NCBI RefSeq assembly: GCF_907163105.1
Contig: NZ_OU015321.1
Location: forward strand, 1,364,001 to 1,428,000
Reading direction: 5' to 3'
Length of the DNA: 64,000 nt
Source: Cloacibacterium caeni
GTDB taxonomy: Bacteria > Bacteroidota > Bacteroidia > Flavobacteriales > Weeksellaceae
Under the pieces are notes generated by a model. It was given only the letters and a program-made list of their open reading frames with translations, did not search any database and was not told the origin of the DNA. The position numbers and the translations under genes are program-made. Each line of letters opens with the position of its first letter. The stretch's first letter is position 1. Below, piece by piece: positions 35,247 through 44,445 of this stretch.

Positions 35247-35891
35247 ATGAAATCAAAGATTCAATCACTCAAAAACGGAAACAAAAAAACCGTGATTAAA
35301 AAATTATTTTTAACCGCTGCAGTAGCAGTAAGCTCATTGACATTTGCACAGCAATTCGGAGCAAAAGCAGGTATGAACGTTTCAACTATTTCAGACGAAG
35401 GATTTGATGACACAAAATCAAAAGTAGGTTACTACGCAGGTGTATTCATGAACGTTCCAGTATCAGAATCATTTAGCATTCAACCAGAAGTTTTATATAA
35501 CAATTTAGGCTCTAAAGTATCTTCTACCGTATTAGGAACTACTTATTCTTCTACCCTTAACCTAGATTACGTAGCAGTTCCAGTGATGTTCCAATACAAA
35601 GCTACTCCACAGTTTTACTTAGAAGCAGGTCCAGAATTTGGATTTTTAGTAAACGCTAAACAAAAATTTGACAATGGTTCTTCTTCAACAGTAACAGAAT
35701 TGGATAAAGAAGACTTCAATAGCTTCAACATGGGAGTTGGTTTAGGTTTAGGATTTGACATTTCTAAAAATGTAGGGCTTAACGCAAGATATGTAGCTGG
35801 TTTCAGTGATATCACTAAAGAATCAGGACCTTCAACTGACTCGAAAAACAAAAACAATGCTTTTCAAGTTGGTTTAAATATAAAGTTCTAA
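35247..35891 (+). CDS. PorT-family outer-membrane beta-barrel protein
   Basis: A 214-residue barrel protein. The signal peptide VIKKLFLTAAVAVSSLTFA ends at AQQ; barrel strands include VGYYAGVFMNVPVSESFSIQ and PQFYLEAGPEFGFLVNA, and the C-terminus is FQVGLNIKF. The family (PorT/OMP_b-brl_2) is named after a type IX secretion component, but most members have unknown roles. The annotated ATG adds 15 residues before the signal; a GTG at 35292 is a plausible alternative start. A paralogue follows at 36049. Confidence 0.9.
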   Translation: MKSKIQSLKNGNKKTVIKKLFLTAAVAVSSLTFAQQFGAKAGMNVSTISDEGFDDTKSKVGYYAGVFMNVPVSESFSIQPEVLYNNLGSKVSSTVLGTTYSSTLNLDYVAVPVMFQYKATPQFYLEAGPEFGFLVNAKQKFDNGSSSTVTELDKEDFNSFNMGVGLGLGFDISKNVGLNARYVAGFSDITKESGPSTDSKNKNNAFQVGLNIKF

Positions 35892-35915
35892 TAAAGAACG
35901 CTTGATGAAAAAAAT

Positions 35916-35943
35916 AAAAGCCGAAGATTATTCTTCGGCTTTT
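35916..35943 (+). terminator. Terminator between the two barrel genes
   Basis: AAAAGCCGAAG and CTTCGGCTTTT pair around ATTATT, so each barrel gene is its own unit. Confidence 0.85.
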
Positions 35944-36048
35944 ATAGTATTGTAAATCAGCAACTTAAAAATTCAGTTCAATTTTTGGCATGCTCTTTGA
36001 AAATATGAAAACATTAAACAATTATTTAATTAAGAAAAATAAAAGATT

Positions 36049-36660
36049 ATGAAAAAAATATTTTTGGGATTAACCGTTTTAGCAAGTTCACTTACTTTTG
36101 CTCAACAATTTGGAGTAAAAGCAGGTCTTAACTTATCCGACATTTCTAATACTTCTACCGCAGTAGACACGAAAATGAAAACTGGATTTTATGCAGGTGT
36201 AACAGCTACTTTCCCGATTACAGAATCTTACAGCATTAAACCAGAATTGGTGTACAACCAAATGGGCGCAAAAACCGATTTATATGATTTTGGAGGAATT
36301 ATCGGTCAGGTTTCTACAACTACTAAACTAGATTACCTTTCATTACCAATTATGTTACAGTATAATTTGCCAAGTAATTTATATTTAGAAGTTGGACCAG
36401 AGTTTAGCTACATGCTTTCGGCAAACCAAAGTTTAAACACCATTATCACACCTTCTACCAACATTAATATGGATTACTTAAACCGATTTAATGTAGGAGC
36501 TGGAGTTGGCGCTGGACTTAAAATCAATGAAAATTTAGGCATCAATGCTCGTTATACATTCGGTTTAACAGGAATTGGAAAAGATGGAAACGTAACCGAT
36601 TATTTCTTAAGCAATTCTAAGAATAATAACTTGCAAGTAGGTCTTGATTTCAACTTTTAG
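36049..36660 (+). CDS. PorT-family outer-membrane beta-barrel protein, paralogue
   Basis: A 203-residue barrel with signal peptide MKKIFLGLTVLASSLTFA. It is clearly homologous to the preceding gene: QQFGVKAGLNLSDIS against QQFGAKAGMNVSTIS, and NLYLEVGPEFSYMLSA against QFYLEAGPEFGFLVNA, with the C-terminus LQVGLDFNF. The two probably arose by tandem duplication. No function can be stated beyond an outer-membrane barrel. Confidence 0.9.
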   Translation: MKKIFLGLTVLASSLTFAQQFGVKAGLNLSDISNTSTAVDTKMKTGFYAGVTATFPITESYSIKPELVYNQMGAKTDLYDFGGIIGQVSTTTKLDYLSLPIMLQYNLPSNLYLEVGPEFSYMLSANQSLNTIITPSTNINMDYLNRFNVGAGVGAGLKINENLGINARYTFGLTGIGKDGNVTDYFLSNSKNNNLQVGLDFNF

Positions 36661-36698
36661 AACACTAACACTTTCATACATACAACCTATCATTACCA

Positions 36699-36726
36699 AA
36701 AAAACTCGAGAAATTCTCGAGTTTTT
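36699..36726. terminator. Bidirectional terminator between barrel gene and purF
   Basis: AAAACTCGAG and CTCGAGTTTT pair with loop AAATT and T-runs on both sides. Confidence 0.85.
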
Positions 36727-36746
36727 CTATTTATTTAAATTTTAAA

Positions 36747-38231
36747 CTAATCAAACAAATGCGTTTCTTTTGGCTTGCTTACAGGATATTTTTCTGTAAA
36801 ACACCCGAAACAATGGTCAGAAGAACCTAAAATCACTTTTAAATTATCAATGCTCAAAAATTCTAAACTATCTACTCCCAAATAATCTTTTAATTCTTCC
36901 ACAGACATATTTGCGGCGATTAAATCATCTTTTTTCGGCGTATCAATTCCTAAGAAACATGGCGCAATAATCGGCGGAGATACACTTCTGAAATGAATTT
37001 CTTTCGCTCCACTGTCTCTTAAAATTTTCACCAATCGTTTAGAAGTTGTTCCTCTTACAATAGAATCATCAATAATGACCACTGACTTGCCTTTGATTTC
37101 AGCAACTATAGGATTCAGTTTCAAATTCACTACTCTTTCTCTCATTTCCTGAGACGGAACAATGAAACTTCTTGCGATGTATCTGTTTTTAATTAAAACT
37201 GGTCTAAATGGTATCCCAGAAGCTTTAGAATAGCCAATTGCTGCAGGAACTCCTGAATCTGGAACTCCAATGACCACATCTGCTTTTACAGGGGCTTGTT
37301 CCCAAATTTTTTCACCAGACTTTTCTCTGATTTCATGTACATTAATCCCTTCTAAAGTAGTATCAGGTCTTGCAAAATAAATATATTCAAAAGCACAGAT
37401 TCTTCTTTCGCAATTTTCTTTAACCAAGAAACTCTGTAAACCTTCGTGATGCTCAGAAGTGTAAACAATTTCACCAGGAAGAATATCTCTTACATACTGC
37501 GCACCAACTGCATCTAATGCACAAGTTTCCGAAGCACAAGCGAAAGTTTTTTCATCTATCGCTCCTAAAACTAAAGGACGAATTCCGTGAAAATCTCTGA
37601 ACGCAAAAAATTTATTTCTGGTCATTCCTACAACGGAATAAGCGCCTTCTATTTTTTCCATGGTTGCTTTTATCGCACCCCGCAATCCTAAATCCAGATT
37701 TTTTTGAATCAATCTCAATATCACCTCAGAATCTGAAGTTGCTTTGAAAACTACACCTTCCGCTTCTAACTCCGCTTTGAGTTCTTGCGCATTGGTCAAA
37801 TTACCATTATGAGCAATCGACAAAACAATTTGGTCGTACTCATTTTTCGCAAAAAATGGCTGAAAATTATAGGTTTTTTTATCCCCAGCTGTGGTGTAAC
37901 GAGTATGACCAATCACCGCATTTCCCAATAATGCTTCAGGATTTGGAATGGTTTTAAAAACATCCAACACCAAACCTTCATCTTTTACCGTAATAATTTT
38001 ACCTTGAGAAGAAACAGAAATACCGCAAGCTTCTTGTCCGCGATGCTGCAAAGCAAACAACCCGAACTGCGAAAGCGAGAATGTATCTACTTCATTATCA
38101 GAATACAAGCCAAAAATTCCACATTCTTCTTTTGGAGCATCAAGAAATTCTTCTTCTTGAGTTCTCAAAAGATTTCTGCCGTAAAACTCTTGGCTAAATT
38201 GTTCTTGATATGTTAATTTTATATCTTTCAT
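36747..38231 (-). CDS. purF: Amidophosphoribosyltransferase
   Basis: First committed enzyme of purine synthesis, about 494 residues. A short propeptide precedes the catalytic cysteine in KEECGIFGLYSD. The PRPP-binding loop is VVIIDDSIVRGTTSKRL. Near the C-terminus CFGCFTEKYP has the CxxC of the iron-sulfur type (Bacillus-like) enzymes, so it probably carries a 4Fe-4S cluster and a processed N-terminus. I start at the ATG at 38231; the frame extends four codons to a TTG. It is the last gene of the purL-purC-purF run. Confidence 0.96.
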   Translation of the reverse strand: MKDIKLTYQEQFSQEFYGRNLLRTQEEEFLDAPKEECGIFGLYSDNEVDTFSLSQFGLFALQHRGQEACGISVSSQGKIITVKDEGLVLDVFKTIPNPEALLGNAVIGHTRYTTAGDKKTYNFQPFFAKNEYDQIVLSIAHNGNLTNAQELKAELEAEGVVFKATSDSEVILRLIQKNLDLGLRGAIKATMEKIEGAYSVVGMTRNKFFAFRDFHGIRPLVLGAIDEKTFACASETCALDAVGAQYVRDILPGEIVYTSEHHEGLQSFLVKENCERRICAFEYIYFARPDTTLEGINVHEIREKSGEKIWEQAPVKADVVIGVPDSGVPAAIGYSKASGIPFRPVLIKNRYIARSFIVPSQEMRERVVNLKLNPIVAEIKGKSVVIIDDSIVRGTTSKRLVKILRDSGAKEIHFRSVSPPIIAPCFLGIDTPKKDDLIAANMSVEELKDYLGVDSLEFLSIDNLKVILGSSDHCFGCFTEKYPVSKPKETHLFD

Positions 38232-38265
38232 TTTATTTATCAATAGGTGAAAATCTTTCAGAAAA

Positions 38266-38985
38266 TTACTTTCCTAGAGCTTTTTTCAATCTTTCATAGA
38301 TTTCTACATACGCTTCAGTAACTTCGCCCAAATCACGTCTGAATCTATCTTTATCGAGTTTTTTCATGGTATCTTTATCCCAAAGTCTGCAAGTATCTGG
38401 AGAAATCTCGTCTGCAAGAATAATTTTACCATCAGATGTTTTTCCTAATTCGATTTTGAAATCTACTAAAATAATGTTCATCTTGTCAAACAATTCTTTC
38501 AGTAACTCATTGATTTTGTTAGTCAAAGCATACATTTCGTCCAACTCTTCTTTAGTAGCAGCTCCCAAGAAAATTGCGTGATAATCATTAATCAAAGGAT
38601 CTCCCAATTCATCTTTTTTGTAGCAAATATCAAAAATAGTCACTGGAGATTTAATTCCTTCTTCTACTCCTAATCTTTGTGCCATACTTCCTGCAGCGTA
38701 GTTTCTCACCACCATTTCTAGAGGAATAATGCTCACTTTTCTTACCAACTGTTCTCTTTCATTCAATTGTTTGATGAAATGAGTTGGGATTCCTTTTTCC
38801 TGTAAATATTCAAAAATAAGTGTTGTAATAGCGTTATTCATTTCGCCTTTCAAATCGAAACTTCCACGTTTTTGTGCATTAAATGCTGTGGCATCGTCTT
38901 TGAATTTTACGATTACTTCTTCTGGATTTTCTGTTGCGAAAACTTGTTTTGCTTTTCCTTCGTAAAGCATTTCACCTTTATTCAT
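38266..38985 (-). CDS. purC: SAICAR synthase
   Basis: Phosphoribosylaminoimidazole-succinocarboxamide synthase, 239 residues. It contains [13 protein letters not shown] at the start, [27 protein letters not shown] and [16 protein letters not shown] chose the ATG at 38985 because [14 protein letters not shown] is the normal N-terminus; the 16 codons before it contain the 39017 palindrome and look like leader. It lies between purL and purF on the same strand. Confidence 0.96.
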   Translation of the reverse strand: MNKGEMLYEGKAKQVFATENPEEVIVKFKDDATAFNAQKRGSFDLKGEMNNAITTLIFEYLQEKGIPTHFIKQLNEREQLVRKVSIIPLEMVVRNYAAGSMAQRLGVEEGIKSPVTIFDICYKKDELGDPLINDYHAIFLGAATKEELDEMYALTNKINELLKELFDKMNIILVDFKIELGKTSDGKIILADEISPDTCRLWDKDTMKKLDKDRFRRDLGEVTEAYVEIYERLKKALGK

Positions 38986-39016
38986 TTTATTGAGATTTTT
39001 ATTATTTATCTTGTTT

Positions 39017-39034
39017 GTTGGAATTAATTCCAAC
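39017..39034. promoter_or_regulatory. Perfect 18-bp palindrome in the purC leader
   Basis: GTTGGAATTAATTCCAAC reads the same on both strands, 31 bp upstream of the purC ATG. It could be an operator or a transcript hairpin. No matching copy was seen before purL or purB. Confidence 0.55.
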
Positions 39035-39042
39035 CTTTAAAA

Positions 39043-39062
39043 ATCGTTCGTCGCTCTGCGAC
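39043..39062. repeat. ATCGTTCG hairpin element, copy 2
   Basis: ATCGTTC followed by GTCGC-TCT-GCGAC, the partner of 26871-26890. The stem differs from copy 1 at one pair and both sides changed. Confidence 0.65.
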
Positions 39063-39117
39063 TCTCCTTTAATATTATTTGAAAATCTATGATTTTCGGA
39101 CAAGTCTCGACTTATCC

Positions 39118-42100
39118 TTACCTAAAATATTCAACTCCGTTTCTGAAAATATTATGATAATTAGCGGTAGGAATGTTTTTGAACAATCCTTCTGAAAAAC
39201 GTTCTGGATGCCCCATTCTTCCAAAAATTTTACCACTTTCACTTGTAATTCCTTCAATTCCGAACAGCGATTGATTAGGATTGAATGGCATTCCGTGTGC
39301 TATATTTCCATCAGTATCGATGTATTGCGTAGCAATCTGACCTTTTTTATATAAATCTAGCAACACTTCTTCCGAAGCCATGAATCTACCTTCACCGTGA
39401 GAAATCGGGATGGTATAAACCTCGCCTTTCATTCCCTTTAACCAAGGAGAATCATCATTAATCACTTTTACATCTACCATCTGAGAAATGTGTCTTCCGA
39501 TAGCATTGTGCGCTAAAGTTGGAGATGTTTCATCTAAATCTCTGATTTCACCGTAAGGAAGCAAACCAGATTTTACCAAAGCCTGAAAACCGTTGCAAAT
39601 TCCCAAAATCATTCCGTCTCTGGAAAGCAATTCGTGAACCGCATTTTTCATTTTTTCATTCTTCAAAACATTCACAATAAATTTAGCGGAACCATCTGGT
39701 TCATCACCCGCTGAAAAGCCTCCTGAAAACACTAAAATTTGCGACTGTTTAATTTTTTCCACCCAAGTTTCTATACTTTCATCGAGCAATTGATGAGTTA
39801 AATTTTTCAATGGTAAACTTTCTACAATAGCACCTTCTTTTCTGAAAGCATTTTGCGTTTCGTATTCACAATTGGTTCCTGGGAAAATTGGAGCAAAAAC
39901 TCTTGGTGCTCCAATTTTATGAGAAATAATGTTGATTGATTTTCTCTCAGTTCCGTTTAGATTTTCATCAAAATAAATTTGAATTCTTTCCTTTTCTTTA
40001 GTTGGAAATAGATTTTCAAATGTTCCAGAATTTACTTCAAGTAATTTATGGATTTCAAAATCTAAATTGTTGATTTTGATTATTTTTGATTTTTTAACCT
40101 CACCTATCAATTGAAGTAAATCCCTGTCTAATTTTTCTGAAGATTCTATTACTAATCCACCGATATTTTTATCGAGTAGGAATTTTTCATCGATAGAAAT
40201 TTCAGCTCCTAAAAGATTTCCAAAACTCATTTTTGCAACCGCTACTGCAACTCCACCATCTTTAATGGTTTTCACAGAAACGATTTTTTTGTCCTGAATC
40301 CCTTGATGAATATAATCAAAAACTTCGATTAAATTTTCGTAATTTGGCAATCCATTTTCTTGAGTTTTGTGATGAAAATGATAGATGAAATTACCCACTT
40401 TTTTGAACTCTGGAGAAATGGTGTTTAATTTTTTACCATCAGCACAAGCGAATGAAATTAAGGTTGGCGGAACATTGATATCTTGGTACGTTCCACTCAT
40501 AGAATCCTTACCTCCAATTGCCGCTAAACCAAGGTTCATTTGTGCATCATAAGCTCCTAAAAGTGATGCTAAAGGTTTCCCCCATTTTTCTGAATTATTG
40601 CCTAATTTTTCAAAATATTCTTGAAAACTCAATCTGATATTTCTAAAATCACCTCCCATTGCAACGATTTTAGCCACCGATTCTACCACTGCTAAACTTG
40701 CTCCAACCATAGAATTTTGCTTGGAAATTTCAGCATCAAAACCCCAACTTGCATAAGAAACAGTTTCTATATTTTCAGCGTTGAGAATTGGCAACGTTTG
40801 CACACAACCTTCGGTTTCTGTAGTTTGATATTTCCCACCGAAAGGAAGCGCTACCGTAGTTGCCCCCACTGTAGAATCGAACATTTCAACCAATCCTTTT
40901 TGAGAAGCGGTATTTTTTTCTGCTAAAATTTTGTAGAAATTCTCTTCATTAAACTCAATAGATTTTGAATTAACTTCTTGTAAGTGAGATATTTTAGCGT
41001 CTTGTTTCTTTGCACAACCGCTTGTATCGAGAAATGCTCTGCTTAAATCCACAATTTTTTGCCCGTTCCAGAACATTTGCATTCTTCCAGAATCGGTAAC
41101 TTTTGCTATTTCAACGGCTTTTATATTTTCTGCTTCGCAGAATTTAATGAATTTCTCTTTTTCGTGAGCTTCAATCACTACCGCCATTCTTTCTTGAGAT
41201 TCCGAAATCGCGAGTTCAGTTCCATTTAACCCTTCATATTTCAAAGGCAAAACATCGAGGTTAATTTCCAGTGAATCAGCAATTTCGCCAATCGCAACGG
41301 AAACTCCACCTGCTCCAAAATCATTTGATTTTTTAATTAATTTCGTTACTTCAGGATTTCTAAAAAGTCTTTGAATTTTACGTTCTTCCACCGCATTTCC
41401 TTTCTGCACTTCCGAACTCATCGTATGAATAGAAGTTTCGTCTTGCTCTTTAGAACTTCCCGTTGCGCCACCAACTCCGTCTCTTCCAGTTGCACCTCCT
41501 AAAACAATTACCACATCACCAACTGCTGGTTTTTCTCTGCGAACCCATGATTTTGGAACCGCACCGGCAACGAAACCAACTTCCATTCGTTTTGCTTTGT
41601 AACCTTCGTCATAAATTTCAGAAACGTGCGTCGTTGCAAGACCAATTTGGTTTCCATAAGAAGAATAACCATTTGCTGCTTGTTTAGAAATGGTTCTTTG
41701 TGGCAATTTCCCTGGTAAAGTTTCAGAAATTGGCTCTAAAACATCTGCAGCACCCGTTAAACGCATCGCTTGGAAAACAAAAGCTCTACCCGACAAAGGG
41801 TCTCTGATTGCGCCACCCAAACAAGTAGAAGCACCACCAAAAGGTTCAATTTCTGTAGGGTGATTGTGCGTTTCGTTTTTGAACAACAAATACCATGGCT
41901 CTTTTTTGCCGTCAAATTCGGCTTCAATTTCTATGGTACAAGCGTTGATTTCATCTGAAACAACCAAATTTTCTAACTTGCCTGTTTTATGGAAATATCT
42001 TGCGCAAACAGTCGCTAAATCCATCAAAGAAATAGGTTTTGCTTCTCTGCCCAAGAATTTTCTTTTTTCTATATAATCATTGAAGATTTTTTCTAAAGTC

Positions 42101-42813
42101 TCCTTGAACTTTCCTTCAAACTGAATATCAGTGAGTTCTGTTTCAAAAGTAGTGTGACGACAATGGTCGCTCCAATACGTATCCAGAACTTTCAGTTCGG
42201 TTTCAGTTGGATTTCTGTTTTCTGATTTAAAGTAGTCTTGAATGAATTGTAAATCATCAAAACCAAACGCAAAACCGTGATTGTTGTAAAAATCGTTAAG
42301 TTGTTGAGTTGTTAAACCGTTAAAATCATCGTAGATTTTAATTTTATCTGGAGTTTCTTCGGCCGGAATTTCTAAAATTTCAAGATTTTTTTCTTGAGAT
42401 TCTACTTTATTGATGAGCAAATTTTTGATTTTAGGCAAATCAGCCTCATTGATTCCTTGTAATTCAATCAATTTACCACTTCTTACCGTAGATTTCTCAT
42501 TTCCAGTGAGTAAAGCGATACATTGCTGAGCCGAATCTGCTCTTTGATCGTATTGACCGGGAAGAAATTCTGTGGCAAAATAAATGGATTTTGCAGGATT
42601 TTCATGATGCAAAATATCCACCACTGGATCTACAAAAGTATTGTTGACTACTTTTTCAAACTCCAATTCGTCTAAGCCAAAAATATCATAGACATTAAAG
42701 ACTTTCACGGATTGAATGTTTGGCAAAATAGATTTAATTTCATTTAAAACTTTAGGACTTTCTACATCGAAAATTCCTCTTTTTTCTACGAAAATTCTTT
42801 TTTTATGAGACAT
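39118..42813 (-). CDS. purL: Phosphoribosylformylglycinamidine synthase (fused PurL-PurQ)
   Basis: A 1231-residue large-type enzyme that converts FGAR to FGAM with glutamine. The synthase part includes THNHPTEIEPFGGASTCLGG, VVIVLGGATGRDGVGG and SNDFGAGGVSVAIGEI. The C-terminal glutaminase domain has the nucleophile in ILGICNGFQAL and the later GHPER. Gram-negative-type PurL carries both activities in one chain, unlike the split PurS-PurL-PurQ form. It begins the purL-purC-purF run, with a terminator-like hairpin between it and purB upstream. Confidence 0.97.
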   Translation of the reverse strand: MSHKKRIFVEKRGIFDVESPKVLNEIKSILPNIQSVKVFNVYDIFGLDELEFEKVVNNTFVDPVVDILHHENPAKSIYFATEFLPGQYDQRADSAQQCIALLTGNEKSTVRSGKLIELQGINEADLPKIKNLLINKVESQEKNLEILEIPAEETPDKIKIYDDFNGLTTQQLNDFYNNHGFAFGFDDLQFIQDYFKSENRNPTETELKVLDTYWSDHCRHTTFETELTDIQFEGKFKETLEKIFNDYIEKRKFLGREAKPISLMDLATVCARYFHKTGKLENLVVSDEINACTIEIEAEFDGKKEPWYLLFKNETHNHPTEIEPFGGASTCLGGAIRDPLSGRAFVFQAMRLTGAADVLEPISETLPGKLPQRTISKQAANGYSSYGNQIGLATTHVSEIYDEGYKAKRMEVGFVAGAVPKSWVRREKPAVGDVVIVLGGATGRDGVGGATGSSKEQDETSIHTMSSEVQKGNAVEERKIQRLFRNPEVTKLIKKSNDFGAGGVSVAIGEIADSLEINLDVLPLKYEGLNGTELAISESQERMAVVIEAHEKEKFIKFCEAENIKAVEIAKVTDSGRMQMFWNGQKIVDLSRAFLDTSGCAKKQDAKISHLQEVNSKSIEFNEENFYKILAEKNTASQKGLVEMFDSTVGATTVALPFGGKYQTTETEGCVQTLPILNAENIETVSYASWGFDAEISKQNSMVGASLAVVESVAKIVAMGGDFRNIRLSFQEYFEKLGNNSEKWGKPLASLLGAYDAQMNLGLAAIGGKDSMSGTYQDINVPPTLISFACADGKKLNTISPEFKKVGNFIYHFHHKTQENGLPNYENLIEVFDYIHQGIQDKKIVSVKTIKDGGVAVAVAKMSFGNLLGAEISIDEKFLLDKNIGGLVIESSEKLDRDLLQLIGEVKKSKIIKINNLDFEIHKLLEVNSGTFENLFPTKEKERIQIYFDENLNGTERKSINIISHKIGAPRVFAPIFPGTNCEYETQNAFRKEGAIVESLPLKNLTHQLLDESIETWVEKIKQSQILVFSGGFSAGDEPDGSAKFIVNVLKNEKMKNAVHELLSRDGMILGICNGFQALVKSGLLPYGEIRDLDETSPTLAHNAIGRHISQMVDVKVINDDSPWLKGMKGEVYTIPISHGEGRFMASEEVLLDLYKKGQIATQYIDTDGNIAHGMPFNPNQSLFGIEGITSESGKIFGRMGHPERFSEGLFKNIPTANYHNIFRNGVEYFR

Positions 42814-42854
42814 CAGATGTCAGATTTAAATATTAGATTTATTACTTTTCAAAC

Positions 42855-42879
42855 AAAAAGTGCAGCGACAAAGCTGCAC
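42855..42879 (-). terminator. Terminator-like hairpin between purB and purL
   Basis: GTGCAGC and GCTGCAC form a 7-bp stem with loop GACAAA; the minus strand follows with TTTTTG. purL therefore probably has its own promoter or is reached by partial read-through. Confidence 0.75.
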
Positions 42880-42883
42880 AAAT

Positions 42884-44311
42884 TTATACTTTTAGTTCTG
42901 ATTCTAAGCCAATTAAGTCGGCGTATTTTTCCAAAACAGGTTGAATTTCTTGCTGAACAAATTCCTCGGTTTGGATAGGTGCGAAGCCGATGAAATTTTT
43001 AGGGTCTAAAACCTCTTTCAATTTCGACTTGTCTAATTTCAGGGAGTCGTCATTCATGATCCTTTCGATTAAGTCGTTTTCTTTACCTTCCATTTTTACC
43101 TTTTTCGAGGCTTCCATGGAATGAACACGTATTACTTCGTGAATTTCCTGTCGGTCACCACCTGCTTTCACTTCCTCCATGATGATGTATTCTGTCGCCA
43201 TGAAAGGAAGTTCTTCCATAATATGTTTATGAATTCTGTTTTCGTAGACAACGATTCCATTCATAATGTTATTCCAAATCAATAAAATAGCATCTACTGC
43301 TAAAAACGCTTGAGGAATCGTTAATCTTTTATTCGCAGAATCGTCTAAAGTTCTTTCGAACCATTGTGTAGCTGCTACCATTGCAGATGAATTTTGCAAT
43401 GACATCACATATTTTGCTAATGCAGAAATTCTTTCAGAACGCATAGGATTACGTTTGTAAGCCATCGCAGATGAACCGATTTGATTTTTCTCAAAAGGTT
43501 CTTCTATTTCTTTTAAATTCTGTAAAAGTCTTAAATCGTTGGTGAATTTATGGGCAGATTGTGCAATATTTGACAATAGCGCCAAAACTTTTGCATCAAT
43601 TTTTCTATCGTAGGTTTGACCAGAAACTCCGAAAACTTTCTCAAATCCAAAACGTTTGGACAATTCTTTGTCTAAGTGTTTCACTTTAGAATAATCTCCG
43701 TTAAACAACTCTAAAAAGCTTGCTGCGGTTCCTGTGGTTCCTTTTACACCTCTAAATCTTAATGTTTCGAGGAAAAATTCTAATTCTTCTAAATCCAGAA
43801 GTAAAGATTGTAGCCAAAGCGTAGCTCGTTTCCCTACAGTAGTTAACTGCGCTGGTTGAAAGTGTGTGAAACCAAGCGTTGGTAAATCTTTATATTGAAG
43901 TGAAAAATCAGAAAGATTTTTAATAACATTCACCAATTGTTTTCTGATAATTTGCAGTCCGTCTCTAATTTGAATAAGGTCTGTATTATCTCCTACAAAT
44001 GCCGAAGTTGCACCTAAATGAATGATTGGTTTAGCTAATGGAGCAACATCTCCGTAGGTATGAACATGCGCCATCACATCATGACGAAACTTCTTTTCGT
44101 AGTGTGCTGCTTTTTCGTAATCAATGTTTTCTGAATGTTCTTTGAGTTGAGCAATTTGCTCATCGGTAATGTCTAAACCGAGGTCTTTTTCTATTTCTGC
44201 GAGCGCAATCCACAGTTTTCTCCAAGTTCTAAATTTCTGATTAGGCGAGAAATTGAAGAGCATTTCTTCACTAGAATAGCGCTCTTCTAATGGATTTTTG
44301 TAAGAATTCAT
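42884..44311 (-). CDS. purB: Adenylosuccinate lyase
   Basis: A 475-residue lyase used twice in purine synthesis (SAICAR to AICAR, and adenylosuccinate to AMP). The superfamily signature is SSAMAYKRNPMRSERI, with GATSAFVGDNTD and TLGFTHFQPAQLTTVGKR earlier. It lies upstream of purL on the same strand and downstream of the SDR gene. Confidence 0.96.
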   Translation of the reverse strand: MNSYKNPLEERYSSEEMLFNFSPNQKFRTWRKLWIALAEIEKDLGLDITDEQIAQLKEHSENIDYEKAAHYEKKFRHDVMAHVHTYGDVAPLAKPIIHLGATSAFVGDNTDLIQIRDGLQIIRKQLVNVIKNLSDFSLQYKDLPTLGFTHFQPAQLTTVGKRATLWLQSLLLDLEELEFFLETLRFRGVKGTTGTAASFLELFNGDYSKVKHLDKELSKRFGFEKVFGVSGQTYDRKIDAKVLALLSNIAQSAHKFTNDLRLLQNLKEIEEPFEKNQIGSSAMAYKRNPMRSERISALAKYVMSLQNSSAMVAATQWFERTLDDSANKRLTIPQAFLAVDAILLIWNNIMNGIVVYENRIHKHIMEELPFMATEYIIMEEVKAGGDRQEIHEVIRVHSMEASKKVKMEGKENDLIERIMNDDSLKLDKSKLKEVLDPKNFIGFAPIQTEEFVQQEIQPVLEKYADLIGLESELKV

Positions 44312-44415
44312 CGAAGGTCTTTTTTTACTTTTTTTAGATGCTCAAAAATACAATAATAATGCTTTTGACACCAATTTATTTAAAGAAAATTAACATTTAA
44401 TTAACTTTTAACAAA

Positions 44416-44440
44416 AAACGCAGGAAAATTTCCTGCGCTT
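44416..44440 (-). terminator. Terminator downstream of the SDR gene
   Basis: CGCAGGAAA and TTTCCTGCG pair around one A; the minus strand continues with a T-run. Confidence 0.8.
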
Positions 44441-44445
44441 CATAT

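Noticed and set aside
38986-39117. Purine riboswitch before purC or purL
   Set aside because: The only structures are the 18-bp palindrome and a short hairpin; the conserved core of known purine riboswitches is not seen.
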